A stretch of 64,000 bases of DNA from Pseudoalteromonas luteoviolacea (GTDB lineage: Bacteria; Pseudomonadota; Gammaproteobacteria; Enterobacterales; Alteromonadaceae), in NCBI RefSeq assembly GCF_001696455.1, contig NZ_MAUJ01000003.1, positions 386,735-450,734 of the forward strand. Reading direction: 5' to 3'. The notes beneath the pieces were generated by a model. It did not search any database. It saw only the letters and a list, made by a program, of their open reading frames with translations, and was not told the origin of the DNA. The position numbers and the translations under genes were made by a program. Positions 1 to 11,025 of this stretch are shown in pieces. How positions within the stretch are numbered: the first letter of the stretch is position 1; each line of letters opens with the position of its first letter.

Positions 1-626
1 ATTCCAATGACGAGCTCACCCGCAACATCTCGCCAGTTTGTAAATGAATGACGCATATTGAGCGGTTTAAAAAGGCGGTTTTGTAGCAGCTGCGCATAAT
101 TGCGCCCCTCTAATTCTGAAAGCACATACCCCAGTAAACCAGCGCCAAGATTGGAGTAATTCACTTTATTTTGCGATCCAAGCGTGATCGTATGGGCTAA
201 ATGATGTAATAAATCATCACGTAGATAAGCTTCATAGGGGTTATGCTTACGTTTAAACAGCGCTTGCCATAACAAACCAGGGGGTAAGCGAGGTAAACCG
301 GAGGTATGGGTTGCCAACGCCCCATAGGAAATAGATCGGTTGTCACGAATTGGAATATCTAACTGACTGTTAATGGCCTCATCCAATGTAAGTTTACCCT
401 CACTAACCATTTGCGCGAGGACGGAGCTGGTCATGAGCTTAGTCAACGAGCCAATTTCAAATACTGAACAGTGATTTTCAACAGGTTCAGCACCTCGCAC
501 CCCACACCGTGTACCATAATACTGACACTCACCTTCCACAAATTTGGCCACAGCCAACTCTGTGTTGGGTGCAAAACTGGTGACAACCTTATTAATGGCG
601 TTGATTTCTTGGTCCGTGAACTGCAT
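1..626 (-). CDS. Beta-lactamase-family serine hydrolase (3' end outside window)
   Basis: The minus-strand reading frame stays open from an ATG at 626 to the window edge, giving about 208 N-terminal residues. It carries the serine-hydrolase signature of the class C beta-lactamase / PBP family (Pfam Beta-lactamase): S60-L-T-K63, inside the usual EIGSLTK context, and Y157-S-N159. The family includes AmpC enzymes, esterases, D-aminopeptidases and periplasmic peptidases, so the substrate cannot be told. No signal peptide is visible (the start is MQFTDQEIN), which argues for a cytoplasmic esterase-like enzyme over a periplasmic antibiotic-resistance enzyme. A purine-rich AGGGGA lies about 6 nt before the ATG. 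The third family motif (KTG/HxG) would lie in the missing C-terminal part. It is followed upstream by an SDR/AraC pair on the same strand. Confidence 0.85.
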   Translation of the reverse strand, partial: MQFTDQEINAINKVVTSFAPNTELAVAKFVEGECQYYGTRCGVRGAEPVENHCSVFEIGSLTKLMTSSVLAQMVSEGKLTLDEAINSQLDIPIRDNRSISYGALATHTSGLPRLPPGLLWQALFKRKHNPYEAYLRDDLLHHLAHTITLGSQNKVNYSNLGAGLLGYVLSELEGRNYAQLLQNRLFKPLNMRHSFTNWRDVAGELVIG

Positions 627-747
627 AGCTTCCCCTGTCGCTTGGATTCAAAACCATTGCAGCACACTCTGATATAAACAACAAAATGTATAACGTAACC
701 AAATGTTTAGAATGAAATCATTCATTCAACTAAGGCATGGCTTGTCT

Positions 748-1746
748 TCAACTTGCTAACTGCTCTCGGTAGCTGCCGGGTGATACCCCATGCCACCCTG
801 TAAAAGCTCTAATAAACGAGTTAGATTCTTGATAACCCAACAAAAAGGCGATTTCGCCTAACGTAACATGGGATTTAGACAAATAGTGCTCAGCCAGTTG
901 AGAGCGGACTTGTTGTAGTACTTCATGATAACTGGTTTGTTCATCGGATAATTTACGTTGCAACGTGCGTTTGCTCATAGAGAGCTTGGAGGCAACCACA
1001 TCAATCGCACTTTCACCCGCAGGCAGAGACTCAACCAACACCGCGCGTACGCGCTCCACCGTGGTGGCGCTACCTGAGAGATCAGCCAATTTCTTTTTAA
1101 GCCCTTCTTCAAAGTAGCTCCACATGCTTGAATTGGCGGTTAAAAATGGTCTCTGAACATCTTCATTTTTAAAAGTAATAGACAACTCATTGCCTAAAAC
1201 AGGTTTGCAGCCAAAAAATGCTTCATAGGCTGCCATATTGTTAGGTAGCTCTGGCAAAGTAACCTTAACTGGCACCACGTGGTGGCGTGTTGCCATTCTG
1301 GCTAGTTTGGTAAAAAACACCATTTCAGACAGTGCCAACACATTTGGCACAAACCCATCAAAACCATAACAGTACAGTGACATTTTGGTGGTTTTGTCGT
1401 CACTGTCTAAATCCATTTTCATGGGGCCTCTCAGAGGCTTATACAATTGAATGCGCTTAAGTGCGGTAAGCAAATGCGGACTACACATTGCCGCAAAGAG
1501 CGGGGCATCAAATACCTCGACAGACAAATGCTCAGCAACCAACAGCGGCACATCGCGCCCTTCGGCCACTTGCTCTATGGCGGCCCACCACGCAAAGTAT
1601 TCTTGTGGGGTCAAATAGGCTATTTCACGATTTAAGATGTCCGCCGGTAATTTGGAATATGCCACAACCGCTTGTACATCAATATCCATATCTTTGAGTA
1701 AGATTTTACAATTGGCATAAATACTAAATTTGCTGGATATTTTCAT
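748..1746 (-). CDS. AraC-family transcriptional regulator (OruR/ArgR-like architecture)
   Basis: This 332-residue protein has the layout of the AraC_binding_2/Arabinose_bd subgroup. A long N-terminal ligand or dimerisation region (residues about 20-210) precedes a C-terminal double helix-turn-helix (about 245-330) with the motifs SKRTLQRKL and EIAFLLGYQESNSFIRAF. It starts 6 bp downstream of the SDR dehydrogenase stop, so the two are almost certainly co-transcribed and the regulator may control the dehydrogenase or a neighbouring pathway. Members of this subgroup sense small molecules such as ornithine or steroids; the ligand here is unknown. No strong Shine-Dalgarno sequence precedes the ATG, which fits translational coupling to the upstream gene. 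Confidence 0.9.
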   Translation of the reverse strand: MKISSKFSIYANCKILLKDMDIDVQAVVAYSKLPADILNREIAYLTPQEYFAWWAAIEQVAEGRDVPLLVAEHLSVEVFDAPLFAAMCSPHLLTALKRIQLYKPLRGPMKMDLDSDDKTTKMSLYCYGFDGFVPNVLALSEMVFFTKLARMATRHHVVPVKVTLPELPNNMAAYEAFFGCKPVLGNELSITFKNEDVQRPFLTANSSMWSYFEEGLKKKLADLSGSATTVERVRAVLVESLPAGESAIDVVASKLSMSKRTLQRKLSDEQTSYHEVLQQVRSQLAEHYLSKSHVTLGEIAFLLGYQESNSFIRAFTGWHGVSPGSYREQLAS

Positions 1747-1752
1747 ATCTTG

Positions 1753-2526
1753 TTACTTTTCCATTGATTGGCGAGACAATTTAAGCACCATTTTTCTTGG
1801 CAGCAGTGGCGTTATCCAGTTCAATAAAAACTGCAATTTGCGCTCGTTAAAGGCAACGAGTTTGCCTTGTTGCATAGCTTTGTAGCCACATTCAGCCACA
1901 GAGCGCGCTGATCGCGCATTTCTCCACACATCTACACCATCTAGATTACCTGCCGCCACAAAACCGGTATCCACAGCACCCGGACAAAGTGCTGTTGCCG
2001 TCACACCCGTCCCCGAAAGCTCCTCGGCAATCGCTTGAGTATATGAAGTGACAAAGGCCTTTGTGGCATAGTATACCGCTTGAAGCGGGCCCGGTAAAAA
2101 AGAAGCAGTTGACGATACATTTAGAATACGCCCCGAATTACGCGCCACCATACCTTTGACAAACAAATGCGTTAAATCAGTCAAAGTAGTGATATTCACT
2201 TGAATCATTTGCTGATCTGCCACGCGTTCGCGCTCATAGAATATGCCATGGCCGCCAAAACCTGCATTATTGATGAGCACATCGACTTGCAAATTTAACG
2301 CCTCTGTTTTGTCAAAAATACGCTGTGCTGAAAGCGGGTCCGACAGATCTTCGCTGATCACTGTCGCCGACACGTTATATTTGACCTCAATCTCACTCGC
2401 CAACGCCTTAAGCTTGTCTTCAGAGCGCGCCACCAACACCACATCGCCACCCTGCTGCGCGTGCAGATGTGCCAACTCTAAACCGATGCCGCCCGATGCG
2501 CCCGTTATGAGTGCTGTATTTGCCAT
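1753..2526 (-). CDS. Short-chain dehydrogenase/reductase (SDR, classical)
   Basis: A 257-residue classical SDR. The Rossmann motif TGASGGIG is at residues about 7-14, NNAG at about 86-89, the catalytic Ser in NVSSTAS at about 139, and YxxxK (YYATK) at about 152-156. The start was placed at the ATG at 2526 because MANTALITGASGGIG is the normal family N-terminus and AGAAGG precedes it; an upstream in-frame codon at 2580 would add 18 unrelated residues. The closest general type is the YqjQ/DltE-like oxidoreductase group, and the substrate is unknown. It leads a two-gene operon with the AraC regulator. Confidence 0.9.
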   Translation of the reverse strand: MANTALITGASGGIGLELAHLHAQQGGDVVLVARSEDKLKALASEIEVKYNVSATVISEDLSDPLSAQRIFDKTEALNLQVDVLINNAGFGGHGIFYERERVADQQMIQVNITTLTDLTHLFVKGMVARNSGRILNVSSTASFLPGPLQAVYYATKAFVTSYTQAIAEELSGTGVTATALCPGAVDTGFVAAGNLDGVDVWRNARSARSVAECGYKAMQQGKLVAFNERKLQFLLNWITPLLPRKMVLKLSRQSMEK

Positions 2527-2981
2527 GTGTTTTACCTTCTTTAATAAACCTCGTTGACTGATGACACACAGTATATGCAATCAAAGCGCGCCACACACTG
2601 ACAGATCACGACACAAAATATGCAAAAGGTGACACGAGAATTTGGTCGATGACGAGACCCCCCGCAGTATGGCTTCATGTAAGGTGAAATAGTGACTGTG
2701 TATGCATGACAAAATATTAGGCGTTTAAGCTGCACTTAAAGCTAAGATAAACTTATGAGGATATCTTGTTAGGTTCGAAAATAGGCACATCAAAACGTAG
2801 CTGTAATGCTTAGCCAAATAGATCCATCTGTTTTTTAAGCTTCACTCGTTTTAACTCGGCGACGTGAATATATCTGTGTTGCTTGCTTTCGTACCACGTT
2901 GCGTTTTGCGCTATCAAATTGCAGGACGTAAATTAGGGGGCAAAGCCCCCAAATCTTCATCAGCACTTAGCGGTTTTAGAG
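2527..2981. other. Intergenic region between SDR gene and lipoprotein gene
   Basis: The stretch lies between the start of the SDR gene and the stop of the lipoprotein gene (both minus). It should hold the promoter of the SDR/AraC operon in its low-coordinate half, and it holds a GC-rich hairpin at 2936-2950 next to the lipoprotein stop. The only open frame of note (64 codons, 2541-2735 minus) has no convincing start context or domain and was not called. No RNA gene or repeat was recognised. Confidence 0.5.
2936..2950 (-). terminator. GC hairpin after the lipoprotein gene
   Basis: A perfect 6-bp stem (GGGGGC / GCCCCC) with a 3-nt loop lies 31 bp beyond the stop of the lipoprotein gene. The minus strand continues with TAATTT, a poor U-tract, so it is a weak intrinsic terminator at best. 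Confidence 0.4.
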
Positions 2982-4412
2982 CTAATTAGTACTCGGAACC
3001 ACATCAATTAACGCTGTTATAACCTGTTTAAAGTTATTGAGATTTTTAGCGTCAAAATCACTCGCCTGTATTATTAGTAGCTCTGTATCTACTTTAGTAC
3101 CAAATAGCTCGAGTTTTTGTAGTAAGACTTTGAGCTTTAGCTTGGACAGTTCAACTTCTTTCTCACTTTTGCTGTCATCAAAATAAATAATATCTTGCAG
3201 CTTATTAAACTCACTCTTTTCTGCCGCTTTATATTTCTTAAACTTTTGATCCAACTGATCCAGTAAGTTATTACCATTGCTATCTTGAATGGCTTGAATT
3301 TTAGTTATCTCCGCCGCAGTTATTTTGCCACTTGCAACTAACTTATCCAGCGCTTTATTAAAGTCATCTTTAACATTAGTGAGGTCTTGTGAAAATGCAT
3401 TCATAAGCCTATCGCCCAATGACAATTGCTGAGTTTTTTCAACTTGCTCTTCAGCCAATTCGGCATATTTAAAGTCAGTGGGTGATACTCCCGCCATTAC
3501 CTCTTCTAGATGCTTGCTACGATATAAGTTTTGTGCGAGCACTTCATAACCTGGGTCTTGTAAATTATCTATCGCTTTACCCGCGACCTCTAGTCCAGTC
3601 AGAATATTGCATGCGCCATGAAAACTGATTGCATCACCTATGGCGTTAAATAACGAGTAACTTTTGAGTGAATCGTTTTTTCTTTTCTGCATTTCAGACT
3701 TTAGTTCATTCCTTTTTAAATCAATCCCTTTAGCGATCAGTTCAGTTGCTTGATTAGCTAAATAAGCCTGATTAAACTCCGCACGTACACCACTTGTAAT
3801 GCCAGCTAGTCCCGATAAAATTCTGGTCGCGCTTTCATTTGTAAAAATAGCCCCAGCCCCTCCAAACAAGGTCGTAACCGAGCCTAGCCAGAAGTTATTG
3901 CGCGATTCAACTCGCTTTATATACATTTTGTACAAGTTGCACCGCTGAGTAGACGCTGAAATTATTCGATCTTGAACAGTATTTCGGATCCGTTGCCTTT
4001 TGTTTTTGTATTCATCCGAATAAAATAAAGTAACCGCAAAATTTAGCTCTTCTCGCGCCAAAATACAGGCCTTGTCATCAATGCTGCTGTCGTTGGCACA
4101 CACATCATAATCGCTTAGTTGATTTAATAAGCTATCAGGTATAGAAGTATCATTACTCGGAGCCGTTATTGTCTTTTTCGCACCATACGACAATTCATAC
4201 ATTTCATGACCCAGTTGACTTCTCGTCATATCTGCAATGAGGGGCGCTAAATCAATCGTCACAAAACTATGTTGTGATAATAGTTGTGCAGCTCCCGCCA
4301 TATTGACTCTGTCATCTCCACTATATGAGCCTTCGGGATTTTGATTTAAACTACAAGCACCGAGAAAAAGCGTACCAAGTACTGAAAGGAGTAATTTTTT
4401 ATTGTTTATCAT
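2982..4412 (-). CDS. Hypothetical coiled-coil-rich outer-membrane-type lipoprotein
   Basis: A 476-residue protein that I do not recognise. It has a clear lipoprotein signal peptide: basic MINNKK, a hydrophobic core and the lipobox LGAC with Cys at 20. The residues after Cys (S-L) do not give an inner-membrane Asp retention signal, so outer-membrane sorting is likely. A short glycine-rich hydrophobic stretch (WLGSVTTLFGGAGAIF, about 175-190) may be a membrane-associated helix. The rest is rich in Lys, Asp, Gln and Leu and predicted helical or coiled coil, especially about 300-440. It is a single-gene unit between the SDR operon and the old end of CRISPR array 1; no link to CRISPR immunity is implied beyond proximity. 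Confidence 0.75.
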   Translation of the reverse strand: MINNKKLLLSVLGTLFLGACSLNQNPEGSYSGDDRVNMAGAAQLLSQHSFVTIDLAPLIADMTRSQLGHEMYELSYGAKKTITAPSNDTSIPDSLLNQLSDYDVCANDSSIDDKACILAREELNFAVTLFYSDEYKNKRQRIRNTVQDRIISASTQRCNLYKMYIKRVESRNNFWLGSVTTLFGGAGAIFTNESATRILSGLAGITSGVRAEFNQAYLANQATELIAKGIDLKRNELKSEMQKRKNDSLKSYSLFNAIGDAISFHGACNILTGLEVAGKAIDNLQDPGYEVLAQNLYRSKHLEEVMAGVSPTDFKYAELAEEQVEKTQQLSLGDRLMNAFSQDLTNVKDDFNKALDKLVASGKITAAEITKIQAIQDSNGNNLLDQLDQKFKKYKAAEKSEFNKLQDIIYFDDSKSEKEVELSKLKLKVLLQKLELFGTKVDTELLIIQASDFDAKNLNNFKQVITALIDVVPSTN

Positions 4413-4672
4413 GCTAGGTTGGCCAATTATTTTCCTTATAAATTAATTACAAAATACCAACAAAGAATAACAAATCAACCATAAACCTAATAAAAAATCA
4501 TTCCTTAAGTTAGGCTCATTCATTGCGTAGATAACAAAATTGACTTATGAAACAGTTCCATAAGTGCCTAAACCCCGCACCTCAGCCCTTAGAAAAGATA
4601 TCAGCTTGTTAGACTCATTTTCTTGTATAAAGCTTACTCAACCCATTTTAACGTGACCATAAACTCGTCTCT

Positions 4673-7134
4673 TTAAGTAGTCCCGTGCTTACGGGGAACA
4701 CAGCCGATTGAATATCATAAGAACTGCGAATAACGGTTTAGCCCAATCGTACGGGGAACACGCTCATAATTGCGCGGTACTAATACCGCCCTCCAGTTTA
4801 GCCCCGTGCATACGGGGAACACGAAGTGTGTGAAGTAGAGAAATACAGTCAATTCGGTTTAGCCCCGTGCATACGGGGAACACAGGATCTAAATCGAATA
4901 CTGCAACTTTTAATCCGGTTTAGCCCCGTGCATATGGGGAACACTCGTTCAACTTTTTATAGTGCAATTTTTACTCCGGTTTAGACCCGTGTGTACGGGG
5001 AACACGCAGAAATTGAAGTAAAGCAGATGTGTGAATTCGGTTTAGCCCCGTGTGTACGGGGAACACAGTGTATGAGCAAAATAGTGTTACGCTCGACGCG
5101 GTTTAGCCCCGTGTGTACGGGGAACACGACCAGCGAGCTTTACGCAAGTCAGTTAAATCCGGTTTAGCCCCGTGTGTACGGGGAACACACCCGAAGTTAA
5201 TTCGAGAATATCCGCAATCGCGGTTTAGCCCCGTGTGTACGGGGAACACTCAGCGGGTGTTTTTAAGTCCATTACATATTCCGGTTTAGCCCCGTGTGTA
5301 CGGGGAACACTCGGATGAAGCGCCAAGGCCAACAAGTCTATGCGGTTTAGCGGGGAACACCTTTCTAACCCCTCTTACAAGCTCAGAGATAGCGGTTTAG
5401 CCCCGTGTGTACGGGGAACACAAGTATTTGAACATAGAGCCGATAACGATATACGGTTTAGCCCCGTGTGTACGGGGAACACGACAATGTTTTTGGATAT
5501 ATTATATTGCCTCGCGGTTTAGCCCCGTGTGTACGGGGAACACTCATTCTACATACTGAACGAAATAATCCTGGTCGGTTTAGCCCCGTGTGTACGGGGA
5601 ACACTTTGATTGATTCAGTAAGGGCAAACTCGATAGCGGTTTAGCCCCGTGTGTACGGGGAACACGTTAGCAAAGAGCGACATTTTATCCTAACAACACG
5701 GTTTAGCCCCGTGTGTACGGGGAACACGATGAACGGCTGAACAGAACCAATCTGATACACGGTTTAGCCCCGTGTGTACGGGGAACACATAAACAATAAA
5801 GCCACCTCCTCAACTACGACCGGTTTAGCCCCGTGTGTACGGGGAACACGCGGTCAAAAGTGGCAAAGCAAATCGTGATCCCCGGTTTAGCCCCGTGTGT
5901 ACGGGGAACACGTTATTAATTGTAGAAAATAACAAGTTCACTACGGTTTAGCCCCGTGTGTACGGGGAACACAAAGCGGTGAGTGTTGATGTGTTCATTG
6001 CAAACGGTTTAGCCCCGTGTGTACGGGGAACACTTGCAACAAGCCCGGGAGCGGGGAAAGCAAGCCGGTTTAGCCCCGTGTGTACGGGGAACACATTCAG
6101 AAGAGCTGATTCATTCAGTCCTGGTTCGGTTTAGCCCCGTGGTGTACGGGGAACACCCATCCCTATCCATTTTTAAATCTAATTTGCACGGTTTAGCCCC
6201 GTGTGTACGGGGAACACGGTTGGTCACTTCTATGAATTCATCACTTAGTCGGTTTAGCCCCGTGTGTACGGGGAACACGGTCAAGTATCATCCATCAATT
6301 ACTCATTACTCGGTTTAGCCCCGTGTGTACGGGGAACACATATCGCTGCAATGCAAAGTCCAAGTCGCTGCGCGGTTTAGCCCCGTGTGTACGGGGAACA
6401 CCGCTCTTAAATATTACGCAAACTCCTATATTGGCGGTTTAGCCCCGTGTGTACGGGGAACACGCCAGAGGACGAGAGTATCGGTGACGCAGTTGCGGTT
6501 TAGCCCCGTGTGTACGGGGAACACTATACGACACAATTACAGGCCGTGTTCTCAAACGGTTTAGCCCCGTGTGTACGGGGAACACTTGAAATGACCTCCA
6601 TCATAATACGGAGCCGCCGGTTTAGCCCCGTGTGTACGGGGAACACGAGTTCAAACCGCAAACCCTACAAAGTTAAAGCGGTTTAGCCCCGTGTGTACGG
6701 GGAACACTGGCCGAGAGAAAATCTCACGATACTGGCAACCGGTTTAGCCCCGTGTGTACGGGGAACACTTGTAATTTATGATTGCATGTACTGGCTTAAC
6801 CGGTTTAGCCCCGTGTGTACGGGGAACACTTTCGCAAACAAATCCCCCGTAGTAACTACATCGGTTTAGCCCCGTGTGTACGGGGAACACTGCAAAGTAA
6901 ATCGGCCCATTGGCACGCAGTTCGGTTTAGCCCCGTGTGTACGGGGAACACACCTTTATATTCCAACTTAGCCCCCCTTAGTTCGGTTTAGCCCCGTGTG
7001 TACGGGGAACACCAGGGCGATTAAAGTTACACCAAACTAACGTGCGGTTTAGCCCCGTGTGTACGGGGAACACAAAACCGATTTAGAAAACATCATCGAT
7101 GAAAGCGGTTTAGCCCCGTGTGTACGGGGAACAC
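4673..7134 (-). CRISPR. CRISPR array 1 (type I-E, about 41 repeats / 40 spacers)
   Basis: A 29-bp repeat recurs every 61 bp with 32-33 bp spacers. In crRNA orientation (minus strand) each repeat begins GTGTTCCCCG, has a GTACACAC centre and ends CGGGGCTAAACCG. The CCCCG/CGGGG stem and an 8-nt 5' handle (CTAAACCG) match the I-E type processed by Cas6e. Orientation follows from the E. coli repeat and from the leader at the high-coordinate side beside cas2. The leader-distal end is degenerate: the first copy (4673-4701) has lost most of its left part, and the next four differ in the stem-loop. One internal repeat (5343-5360) has lost 11 bp and another (about 6127) has one extra base. All spacers look different from one another. 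Confidence 0.98.
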
Positions 7135-7246
7135 TCTAAATTTATACCATTGATTTGTATAAGTAAATTTAACGAATAAAAATCTACCAAAAATTTTAGG
7201 TACAATACGAGGGTTTAAATAGCCATATTTTTAAAGAGCAAAACAA
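7135..7246 (-). promoter_or_regulatory. CRISPR leader of array 1
   Basis: An AT-rich stretch between the newest repeat and the cas2 stop. Its first ~70 bp match the flank of array 2: TCTAAATTTATA, CATTGATTT and AAATCTACCAAAAATT recur in order. Read on the minus strand, both copies place TATAAATTTAGA directly before the first repeat, which could serve as a -10 element and/or a leader-anchoring site for Cas1-Cas2 integration. Confidence 0.85.
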
Positions 7247-8481
<1,235 letters not shown>

Positions 8482-8525
8482 TCCTTGCACTCCAAAAGAT
8501 CAGGCGAGCAAGCTCGCCTTTGTAA

Positions 8526-9206
8526 TTATGACAAAGGTTTTATCAGTAAAAGTCCACAGCCAAACGCTTTTGAGCGGCCGATGCCTGACAACAGCACCTG
8601 CTCTAGCTTTTGCACATCCGTCACTTTTGCGACACCAAAATAGTCTAAAGTGCTTAAATGAATGGCTTTTAAGCTATTCTTCTTCACGATTTTATGCTGC
8701 TTATAATTGTTAAACTCAATGCATTGACTCAACAACTCCAGGCCACCTTGTTTTAGCTTTTTTTCTAGCCAAGTTGTGGCTGCAGTATCGACAGCTTTAC
8801 TCACATCCACGTTAGTTTTTTGAGCTTGCTTTTTAGCATGCATCAACACATCATGGCGACGAGTTTTGTCCCCTTTCAGGGTGATATCCACGGTAGGGTT
8901 AGCGCGTAATGAAAACTGCACCAAACCTTCACCTATATAGTGCTTAATATCTTCACTCATCAGGACCTTCCAACCTTGGATCGCTTTTTTTAACTGCCGC
9001 TTCGAACGAATAAAAACTGTAGGCACTGGTAGCGTCATGTCCACACGAAACATAAAGTCAGCTTGAGTCAGATCGCTTTGCTCAAAACAGCGCCAAACCC
9101 ACTGATGCTGTTGATACAAATCCTCTGGATGCAAAAAGCCTAAATCTTCGCCTTGCTGCTCAGTGTCAAAATACAAGCGCGTTTCATACCAAACTTCTTC
9201 AGACAT
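8526..9206 (-). CDS. cas6e: crRNA-processing endoribonuclease Cas6e
   Basis: A 226-residue Cas6e (CasE/Cse3), the ribonuclease that cuts the pre-crRNA at the base of the repeat hairpin and stays bound as the head of Cascade. It shows the family pattern: a ferredoxin-like N-terminal half (VWYETRLYFD, QHQWVWRCFEQSD, FMFRVDM) and a C-terminal glycine-rich loop GIGRSKAFGCGLLLIKP that ends the protein, as in characterised Cas6e. The conserved H in the HPED/HQWVW region is a candidate catalytic residue. The start was set at the ATG at 9206 with GAGGAAG 6 nt upstream; this leaves an 8-bp overlap with cas5e. There is a 44-bp gap before cas1. Confidence 0.95.
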   Translation of the reverse strand: MSEEVWYETRLYFDTEQQGEDLGFLHPEDLYQQHQWVWRCFEQSDLTQADFMFRVDMTLPVPTVFIRSKRQLKKAIQGWKVLMSEDIKHYIGEGLVQFSLRANPTVDITLKGDKTRRHDVLMHAKKQAQKTNVDVSKAVDTAATTWLEKKLKQGGLELLSQCIEFNNYKQHKIVKKNSLKAIHLSTLDYFGVAKVTDVQKLEQVLLSGIGRSKAFGCGLLLIKPLS

Positions 9207-9870
9207 AAAGCACTTCCTCTGTATCAACTCGTCCCCAGCTGCTTTTCACACATCGAAATGTGAAAGCCCGATGATTTAGCTCAAAACTCAACGGCACATC
9301 ATGCCGCTGCTCTGTCCCAGCTTTGTGCTCACTGTCGTAGACATACTTTACGGGGACATCGGCAAGCGTTTCATGCTCGGCTATCATTCTGGGGGCTTGC
9401 TGCAGGGCTACCTCTAAAGACACATCAACAAGCGCATTACGTGGATCAACCAGAGGTACCCCCGGTAAATAGGATTTTCGACCCAAAAACTGCGGCCATA
9501 CTGGATTAAGTAACGCATCGTATAATTGTTCAAGCAGCGGTTTATCACCTTCAAAACCAACCCAAAAAGCAGCATCAGCAAGATAAGCACGATGCGACAA
9601 CTGGGTATCTGGTTTTCCACCATCCGCTTTCGCCACATTAAGTGCGGTTTGATAGTCAAATGCTAAATCGCCCGGTTTATCTATTCGAACGCCCATACGC
9701 AGCGAGGTCAAATCTTCCAATGACTCGTTGCGTTCTCGGCCAAGTGACGCACACAAGAGACCAATAACCCCACTTTTAGTCGGATCAAGCTGGGTGTTAC
9801 GCAACTCAAAGGCACTCTTCAAACCCCAAGATTGCATCGGACCCGCGAGCCGGATCAATAATGTGCTCAT
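9199..9870 (-). CDS. cas5e: Cascade subunit Cas5e
   Basis: A 223-residue Cas5e (CasD), the Cascade subunit that caps the 5' handle of the crRNA. The N-terminal LIRLAGPMQSWGLKSAFELRN and the nearby TKSGVIGLLCASLGRER match the family signature (LRLAGPMQxWG ... PTRSGxxGLLGAxLG). Start and stop are joined to neighbours by short overlaps (ATGA with cas7e, 8 bp with cas6e), indicating tight translational coupling within the Cascade operon. Confidence 0.96.
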   Translation of the reverse strand: MSTLLIRLAGPMQSWGLKSAFELRNTQLDPTKSGVIGLLCASLGRERNESLEDLTSLRMGVRIDKPGDLAFDYQTALNVAKADGGKPDTQLSHRAYLADAAFWVGFEGDKPLLEQLYDALLNPVWPQFLGRKSYLPGVPLVDPRNALVDVSLEVALQQAPRMIAEHETLADVPVKYVYDSEHKAGTEQRHDVPLSFELNHRAFTFRCVKSSWGRVDTEEVLYV

Positions 9871-11012
9871 TTACACTCCAAAGCACCTTGCAGTGCATCG
9901 AGCATATGCGCTTCAAGTTGAGAGATTGTGCCGCAGTCTTTATCTTGATACTCCTCAAGGTTATCAATATAGGTACTGCGCCCTTCAAAGATAAAGCCGC
10001 TCTCGCCATACATAGACGATAACTTTTTAGCGAACATTTCTAATTTTTGTGCCGATTGCTGCTCTAGTTCTACTTCATCAGGTTTATCAATCACTACTGC
10101 TTGCGTAAATGCATTACTTAAAGACCAAGGCGCACCATCTTTTCGTACGTTCACCTTGACATAACTCGGGGGGTTTTGTGCCGCAAAACTATTTTGTTTA
10201 CCAGACGGAACAGCTTGTACGAGCGCACGGAAAAACCCTTGAACGGCGCCAAACACTTGCTCGTTGTCATGCCCGAGGTTTGCAGCCAATTTATCAATAT
10301 TAATTTGCGCATATCGGTAATAGCACGCACTGTTGAAGTACACACCGCCCATCATCCCAGAGCCTTGCTCACCCGCTTGCAGCTCATCGTCTACCGCGGT
10401 GAAAAAGTCCATGGCAGGGGTGACAATATTAGTCGAAATTGCATGTGCGACCTGACACGCTGCGTCAACATTGATGTTATTATTATCAGCGACCATACGA
10501 CCAAATAGCGCAATATCTGCTGCGAAAGATTTACCGTCTTTAATAAACACATCATTCACTGCTTTGGTGATGGATTTATCTAATTTTTCTTGTTGAAGTT
10601 CGTCAAAGTGCTCTTCAGCAATCGCCTTCAACGCCGCTATTTCATTTAACCCTAAAAACAATAAATACTCGGTTTTAAATGGGTGCTTTTTCTCTTTACT
10701 TAAACTCAATTTAACCTGTGCTAACAAATTTTGTGCAACGGCCTCGCTTTGCGTTTCTGACTTGCCTAAAGCCACAAAATGGTCGCGAATATCAATGGCT
10801 AATTTACGTGTACGTACGGCACGGTCTCCCTGATGCGCAACAACGGCATCATTAAATGCTCCATGAGTACGAATTGCACGTTTTTGACATTGACTAGAGA
10901 TACGTGCTCGCTGTGAACCACCAAAAACACACGATTTTGGTGTATTTGTGTCATCACGGTTTAAGTTGCTTGGCGCAAAGTTTTGTAATAAGTGAAATTC
11001 AATAAATGACAT
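9867..11012 (-). CDS. cas7e: Cascade backbone subunit Cas7e
   Basis: A 381-residue Cas7e (CasC/Cse4), six copies of which form the crRNA-binding backbone of Cascade. The N-terminus FHLLQNFAPSNLNRDDTN followed by VFGGSQRARISSQCQKRAIR matches the family's hallmark (SPSxLNRDD ... GGxxRxRISSQSLKR). The ATG at 11012 was selected because AAGGAG lies 6 nt upstream and the family begins here; the longer frame to 11054 would run into cas8e. It starts 13 bp after the cas8e-cas11 stop and overlaps cas5e by 4 bp. Confidence 0.96.
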   Translation of the reverse strand: MSFIEFHLLQNFAPSNLNRDDTNTPKSCVFGGSQRARISSQCQKRAIRTHGAFNDAVVAHQGDRAVRTRKLAIDIRDHFVALGKSETQSEAVAQNLLAQVKLSLSKEKKHPFKTEYLLFLGLNEIAALKAIAEEHFDELQQEKLDKSITKAVNDVFIKDGKSFAADIALFGRMVADNNNINVDAACQVAHAISTNIVTPAMDFFTAVDDELQAGEQGSGMMGGVYFNSACYYRYAQINIDKLAANLGHDNEQVFGAVQGFFRALVQAVPSGKQNSFAAQNPPSYVKVNVRKDGAPWSLSNAFTQAVVIDKPDEVELEQQSAQKLEMFAKKLSSMYGESGFIFEGRSTYIDNLEEYQDKDCGTISQLEAHMLDALQGALECK

Positions 11013-11025
11013 AAGAAACTCCTTT

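Noticed and set aside
443..667. 74-codon minus-strand frame
   Set aside because: It lies in another frame of the serine hydrolase gene, which shows SxxK and YxN motifs in its own frame.
2541..2735. 64-codon minus-strand frame upstream of the SDR gene
   Set aside because: It overlaps the SDR promoter region and translates to unstructured sequence with no start context.
5340..6564. Open frames of 60-99 codons within array 1
   Set aside because: They are translations of the repeat (RFSPVCTGNT / GLAPCVRGT periods), not genes.
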